Shown one piece after another: positions 20,182-23,241 of a DNA stretch of 23,241 nucleotides. Below the pieces are notes generated by a model, which was not told the DNA's origin, searched no databases, and saw only the letters and a program-made list of their open reading frames with translations. Made by a program: the position numbers and the translations under genes. Source of the DNA: Clostridia bacterium (GTDB lineage Bacteria; Bacillota; Clostridia; Christensenellales; CAG-138). Within the stretch, counting starts at the first letter, position 1, and each line of letters starts with the position of its first letter. The DNA is taken from positions 1 to 23,241 of the forward strand of contig JAEDJH010000018.1 in the NCBI GenBank assembly GCA_016296415.1, read 5' to 3'.

Positions 20182-21729
20182 ATGAAAAAGATAAATGCGC
20201 TTATTATATTGGATGGATTCGGCTGCGGAAGGGACTGCGAAGGCAACGCCATCTCCGTATGCGGAATACCGAACGTAAAGTCGTACCTTAAACGCTATCC
20301 CAATACGAAGATCAAGGCATCGGGTCTAGCGGTGGGGCTTCCCGACGGACAGATGGGAAACTCCGAGGTTGGGCATCTCAACATCGGCGCCGGAAGCATC
20401 GTGCCGCAGGAGCTTCTTCGGATAACGAATGCCGTAAACGACGGCAGCTTTTTTGACAATGCGGAGCTTGTCGGGGTAATGGAGCATTGCAGGGAAAGAA
20501 ATTCGAGCCTGCATCTTATGGGGCTTTGCTCCGACGGGGGAGTCCACAGCCATATATCGCACCTGTATGCGCTTGTAAGGCTTGCAAAAAAGACGGGTCT
20601 TGAAAAGGTGTATATCCACTGCTTCATGGACGGCAGGGACGTTTCGCCCGAAAGCGGACACGGTTATATAATGATGCTGCAAAAACAGCTTGAGGCCATC
20701 GGCTGCGGAAAAATAGCCACCGTAGGCGGCAGATACTACGCTATGGACAGGGACAAAAACTACGGACGTGTCGAGAAGGCGTATGCGGCGATGGTTTACG
20801 GCGAGGGCGTGTATTTTGAGGACGCCGCTGCGGCGGTTCAAGCCTCATACGACAGCGGCGTTACCGATGAATTTATCGTACCGGTTGTGATAACGGAGAA
20901 CGGCGCCCCCGTGGGTACGGTCGAAAACGGTGACGGAATGGTATTTTTCAATTTCCGTCCCGACAGGGCGAGGGAAATAACCGCAGCCTTTACGCTCGAC
21001 GACTTTACGGGCTTTGAACGGAGAGGCGGAAGACCCGATGTAAAATATGTCGGCTTTACGCCTTATTCCGAGGCATTTGACGGCAAGCTGGGCATAGCAT
21101 TTGACAAAGAGGTCCTGAACGATACCTTTGGTGAATACATATCCGATATGGGTCTAAGGCAGCTTCGCATTGCGGAGACCGAGAAATTTGCCCACGTTAC
21201 CTCCTTCTTCAGCGGCGGACGGGAAGAGGAATTTCCGGGCGAGGACAGGGTGCTGATACCCTCGCCTGCCGTTGCGACATACGACCTCAAGCCGGAAATG
21301 AGCGCATACGAGGTAAAGGACGAGGCGGTGCGCCGTATACACAGCGGCGAGTATGACGTTATGATACTCAACTTTGCAAACCCCGATATGGTTGGACATA
21401 CCGGCGTAAGGGATGCGGCGGTCAAGGCGGTGCAGACGGTTGACGAGTGCGTAAAGGAAGTGGTGGATGCCGTTATCGAGTGCGGCGGCAGGGCGATAAT
21501 CACCGCAGACCACGGAAACTGCGAGGAGATGGTGAACGAAGCCACGGGCAAACCGCACACGGCGCATACGACCTCGCTCGTACCGTTCATACTTGTTGAT
21601 GAAGAGCTTTTAAGCGTAAAGCTCCGTGACGACGGAAGCCTCTGCGACATAGCTCCGACGCTGCTTGAAATGATGGGACTTGAAAAGAACGACGCCATGA
21701 CGGGAAGGAGCCTTATACTCAAAAGCTGA
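20182..21729 (+). CDS. gpmI: 2,3-bisphosphoglycerate-independent phosphoglycerate mutase
   Basis: A 515-aa cytoplasmic glycolytic enzyme interconverting 3- and 2-phosphoglycerate by a two-manganese, phosphoserine mechanism. Metal ligand Asp11 (LILDGFG) and the catalytic Ser61 (GQMGNSEVGHLNIG) are present, as are SDGGVHSHISH, FMDGRDVSPESG, FRPDRARE, NFANPDMVGHTG and ADHGNCEEM. The length matches the family. GAGGGTGAT precedes the ATG. Probably cotranscribed with smpB; a terminator follows. No other glycolytic genes are nearby. Confidence 0.97.
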   Translation: MKKINALIILDGFGCGRDCEGNAISVCGIPNVKSYLKRYPNTKIKASGLAVGLPDGQMGNSEVGHLNIGAGSIVPQELLRITNAVNDGSFFDNAELVGVMEHCRERNSSLHLMGLCSDGGVHSHISHLYALVRLAKKTGLEKVYIHCFMDGRDVSPESGHGYIMMLQKQLEAIGCGKIATVGGRYYAMDRDKNYGRVEKAYAAMVYGEGVYFEDAAAAVQASYDSGVTDEFIVPVVITENGAPVGTVENGDGMVFFNFRPDRAREITAAFTLDDFTGFERRGGRPDVKYVGFTPYSEAFDGKLGIAFDKEVLNDTFGEYISDMGLRQLRIAETEKFAHVTSFFSGGREEEFPGEDRVLIPSPAVATYDLKPEMSAYEVKDEAVRRIHSGEYDVMILNFANPDMVGHTGVRDAAVKAVQTVDECVKEVVDAVIECGGRAIITADHGNCEEMVNEATGKPHTAHTTSLVPFILVDEELLSVKLRDDGSLCDIAPTLLEMMGLEKNDAMTGRSLILKS

Positions 21730-21757
21730 TAATGGGACTTCCCAAAATTGTTAAACG

Positions 21758-21766
21758 TGATATAAT
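21758..21766 (+). promoter_or_regulatory. Extended -10 promoter of the second MATE gene
   Basis: TGATATAAT (21758-21766) is an extended -10 element; no good -35 is seen. The predicted start near 21773 falls inside the left arm of the terminator hairpin that begins at 21771. Confidence 0.55.
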
Positions 21767-21770
21767 TAAG

Positions 21771-21804
21771 GCAAACGTAAAAACCCGTTTGCTTTAATTT
21801 TTTG
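21771..21804 (+). terminator. Terminator of gpmI, abutting the MATE RBS
   Basis: GCAAACG (21771-21777) pairs perfectly with CGTTTGC (21786-21792), followed by TTTAATTTTTTG. The T-run touches the GAGGTGA site of the next gene. Confidence 0.78.
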
Positions 21805-21814
21805 AGGTGAGACG

Positions 21815-23212
21815 ATGGCGAGAAAGGAAAAACTGTTATTGACCGAGGGGCCGATAGCATGGCAGGTGATCCGATTTGCCATGCCGCTGCTGTTCGGAAA
21901 CATATTCCAGCAGCTTTACAATACGGTTGACTCGGTCGTGGTCGGAAACTATATCGGTAAAGAGGCGCTTGGTGCGGTCGGATCCTCCGGCTCGCTCATA
22001 CACATGCTTGTAAATTTGTTTATGGGCGTATCGGTGGGCGCAGGCGTTGTTATTGCAAGATACAAGGGTGCCGGCGACCATGAGGGAGTTAAAAAGGCGG
22101 TGCATACAAATGTTGCGTTCGGCTTGGCGGTCAGTATGGTGCTTACGGTTGTGGGCGTTCTGCTTACGCCGGTGATACTCGGCTGGATGGGTACTCCGGA
22201 GGAAATACTGCCAAACTCGATAAAATACCTCCGCATATACTTCATGGGTATCTCCACCAACGTTATGTACAACATCGGCAGCAGCATATACCGTGCGGTG
22301 GGCGACTCGACAAGACCGCTGATATTCCTTATCGTGTCGAGCATTGTAAACATGGTTCTCGACGTGGTGTTTATAAAATACATGCACATGGGAGTCGAAG
22401 GCGTTGCGATAGCGACGATAATCGCACAGTTTACAAGCTGTCTGCTCACATTCGGAACGCTCATGCGTGTTAATGACGACTACCGTGTGGAGCCGAAACG
22501 CATCAGGTTCCACGGCGAGGAGCTGAAGGAGATAATACGCATCGGGCTGCCGAGCGGACTGCAAAACTCCATAGTCTCCTTTTCAAACGTAATGGTACAG
22601 ACCAACATAAACTCGTTCGGAGATATTGCGGTTGCGGGCTGCGGCGCATACAGCAAGGTGGACGGATTTGCCCTGATGCCCTCGGGCAGCTTTGCAATGT
22701 CCGTTACAACATTTGTCAGCCAAAACATCGGCGCAGGCAAATATGAGCGTGCGAAGAAGGGCGGTCTGTTCGGAATTGCCGCAGGAATGCTGTCGGCGCA
22801 GGTTATGGGCGTGCTTATCTACTTCTTTGCGCCGAGCCTTATCGGGGTGTTCAACGACGATCCGAGGGTCATCGAATACGGAACGATGATGGCAAGAAAT
22901 ATCGTGTTCGGCTATTTCCTCGTGGCGTTCTCGCACGGCATGGGCGGTATGCTTAGAGGTGCGGGGCGTGCGAAGGCGCCCATGTACATAATGGTGGGCT
23001 TCTGGTGCATACTGCGAATCACGTGGATGACCGTCATGGTAAAGCTTACAAACGACATAAGGGTGGTGTTCTGGGCATATCCGATAACGTGGACCTGCAG
23101 TACGATAGCGCTGCTTCTGTACTATAAAAAGACGGACTGGCTGCACACTTACAAGGCAAAGAATATGGAAAACGGCGAACGATCGGGTGCCGAGGAACAG
23201 CCGGCAGGATAA
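21815..23212 (+). CDS. MATE family efflux transporter (second)
   Basis: A 465-aa twelve-helix MATE exporter. The first half shows FAMPLLFGNIFQQLYNTVDSVVVG (residues 21-44) and the GVSVGAGVVIARYKGAGD block, the second half GLPSGLQNSIVSFSNVMVQ and FVSQNIGAGKYERAKKG, all typical of the DinF/NorM-like MATE proteins of Firmicutes. A hydrophilic tail of about 20 residues ends in EEQPAG. GAGGTGA lies a few nt before the ATG. It has its own promoter and terminator. Substrate not predictable. It is only distantly like the MATE at 8970, so the two are not recent duplicates. Confidence 0.94.
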   Translation: MARKEKLLLTEGPIAWQVIRFAMPLLFGNIFQQLYNTVDSVVVGNYIGKEALGAVGSSGSLIHMLVNLFMGVSVGAGVVIARYKGAGDHEGVKKAVHTNVAFGLAVSMVLTVVGVLLTPVILGWMGTPEEILPNSIKYLRIYFMGISTNVMYNIGSSIYRAVGDSTRPLIFLIVSSIVNMVLDVVFIKYMHMGVEGVAIATIIAQFTSCLLTFGTLMRVNDDYRVEPKRIRFHGEELKEIIRIGLPSGLQNSIVSFSNVMVQTNINSFGDIAVAGCGAYSKVDGFALMPSGSFAMSVTTFVSQNIGAGKYERAKKGGLFGIAAGMLSAQVMGVLIYFFAPSLIGVFNDDPRVIEYGTMMARNIVFGYFLVAFSHGMGGMLRGAGRAKAPMYIMVGFWCILRITWMTVMVKLTNDIRVVFWAYPITWTCSTIALLLYYKKTDWLHTYKAKNMENGERSGAEEQPAG

Positions 23213-23217
23213 AAAAC

Positions 23218-23239
23218 GGGAGGCAAAAGCCTCCCTTTT
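23218..23239 (+). terminator. Terminator of the second MATE gene
   Basis: GGGAGGC (23218-23224) pairs with GCCTCCC (23229-23235) around an AAAA loop, followed by TTTT at the window end. Confidence 0.88.
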
Positions 23240-23241
23240 CA

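Overview
The window looks like a core-chromosome segment of a Gram-positive, low-to-mid GC Clostridia bacterium, most likely an Oscillospiraceae/Ruminococcaceae-type gut anaerobe. The basis is strong GGAGG-type ribosome binding sites, sigma-A promoters of the TTGACA/TATAAT type, a fused IspDF, ZapA, a short Cys-rich DUF1540 protein, an ECF-type vitamin S component and DegV. The genus cannot be named from sequence alone. No transposase, integrase, phage gene, CRISPR array or replication origin was seen.

Layout. 1-1260: tRNA-Pro(GGG) with its own promoter and terminator, a dCMP deaminase (comEB), both leftward, then a rightward promoter and ribosomal protein L10 leader. 1261-2806: rplJ-rplL, facing a leftward Nudix hydrolase across a shared terminator. 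3062-3733: a small conserved hypothetical protein facing zapA. 3944-6862: a rightward operon of ispDF, a CDF metal exporter with a manganese-type site, and a nitroreductase. 7036-8722: a divergent pair, an ECF transporter S component and a short MocR-type regulator, sharing overlapping promoters; candidate vitamin B6 uptake and control. 8970-11292: leftward degV and a MATE exporter. 11293-11902: a 610-bp stretch without a convincing gene. 11903-14474: rightward CaCA exchanger, uridine kinase, a lipoprotein behind a strong hairpin, and a 57-aa DUF1540 protein. 14528-19095: a long leftward cluster. 19314-23212: rightward secG, smpB, gpmI and a second MATE transporter.

The most unusual locus is the leftward cluster 19095 to 14528. 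It starts with an MFS transporter carrying a 78-residue, strongly acidic cytoplasmic tail. Four tandem, related single-pass membrane microproteins of 41, 60, 65 and 64 residues follow, three ending in a lysine-rich tail and the 41-residue one in a shorter basic tail. Two of them lie in 230-bp units identical over 228 bp. Then come a four-helix membrane protein, an unrecognised 206-aa soluble protein, an UlaG-like metallo-beta-lactamase-fold hydrolase and a Cof-type HAD phosphatase. Spacings are short or overlapping. I know of no described system with this composition; its function is unknown.

Most other genes are housekeeping. Several same-strand gene pairs (udk/lipoprotein, secG/smpB, gpmI/MATE, degV/MATE) have a terminator-like hairpin very close to the next start codon, which may indicate attenuation or simply compact spacing.
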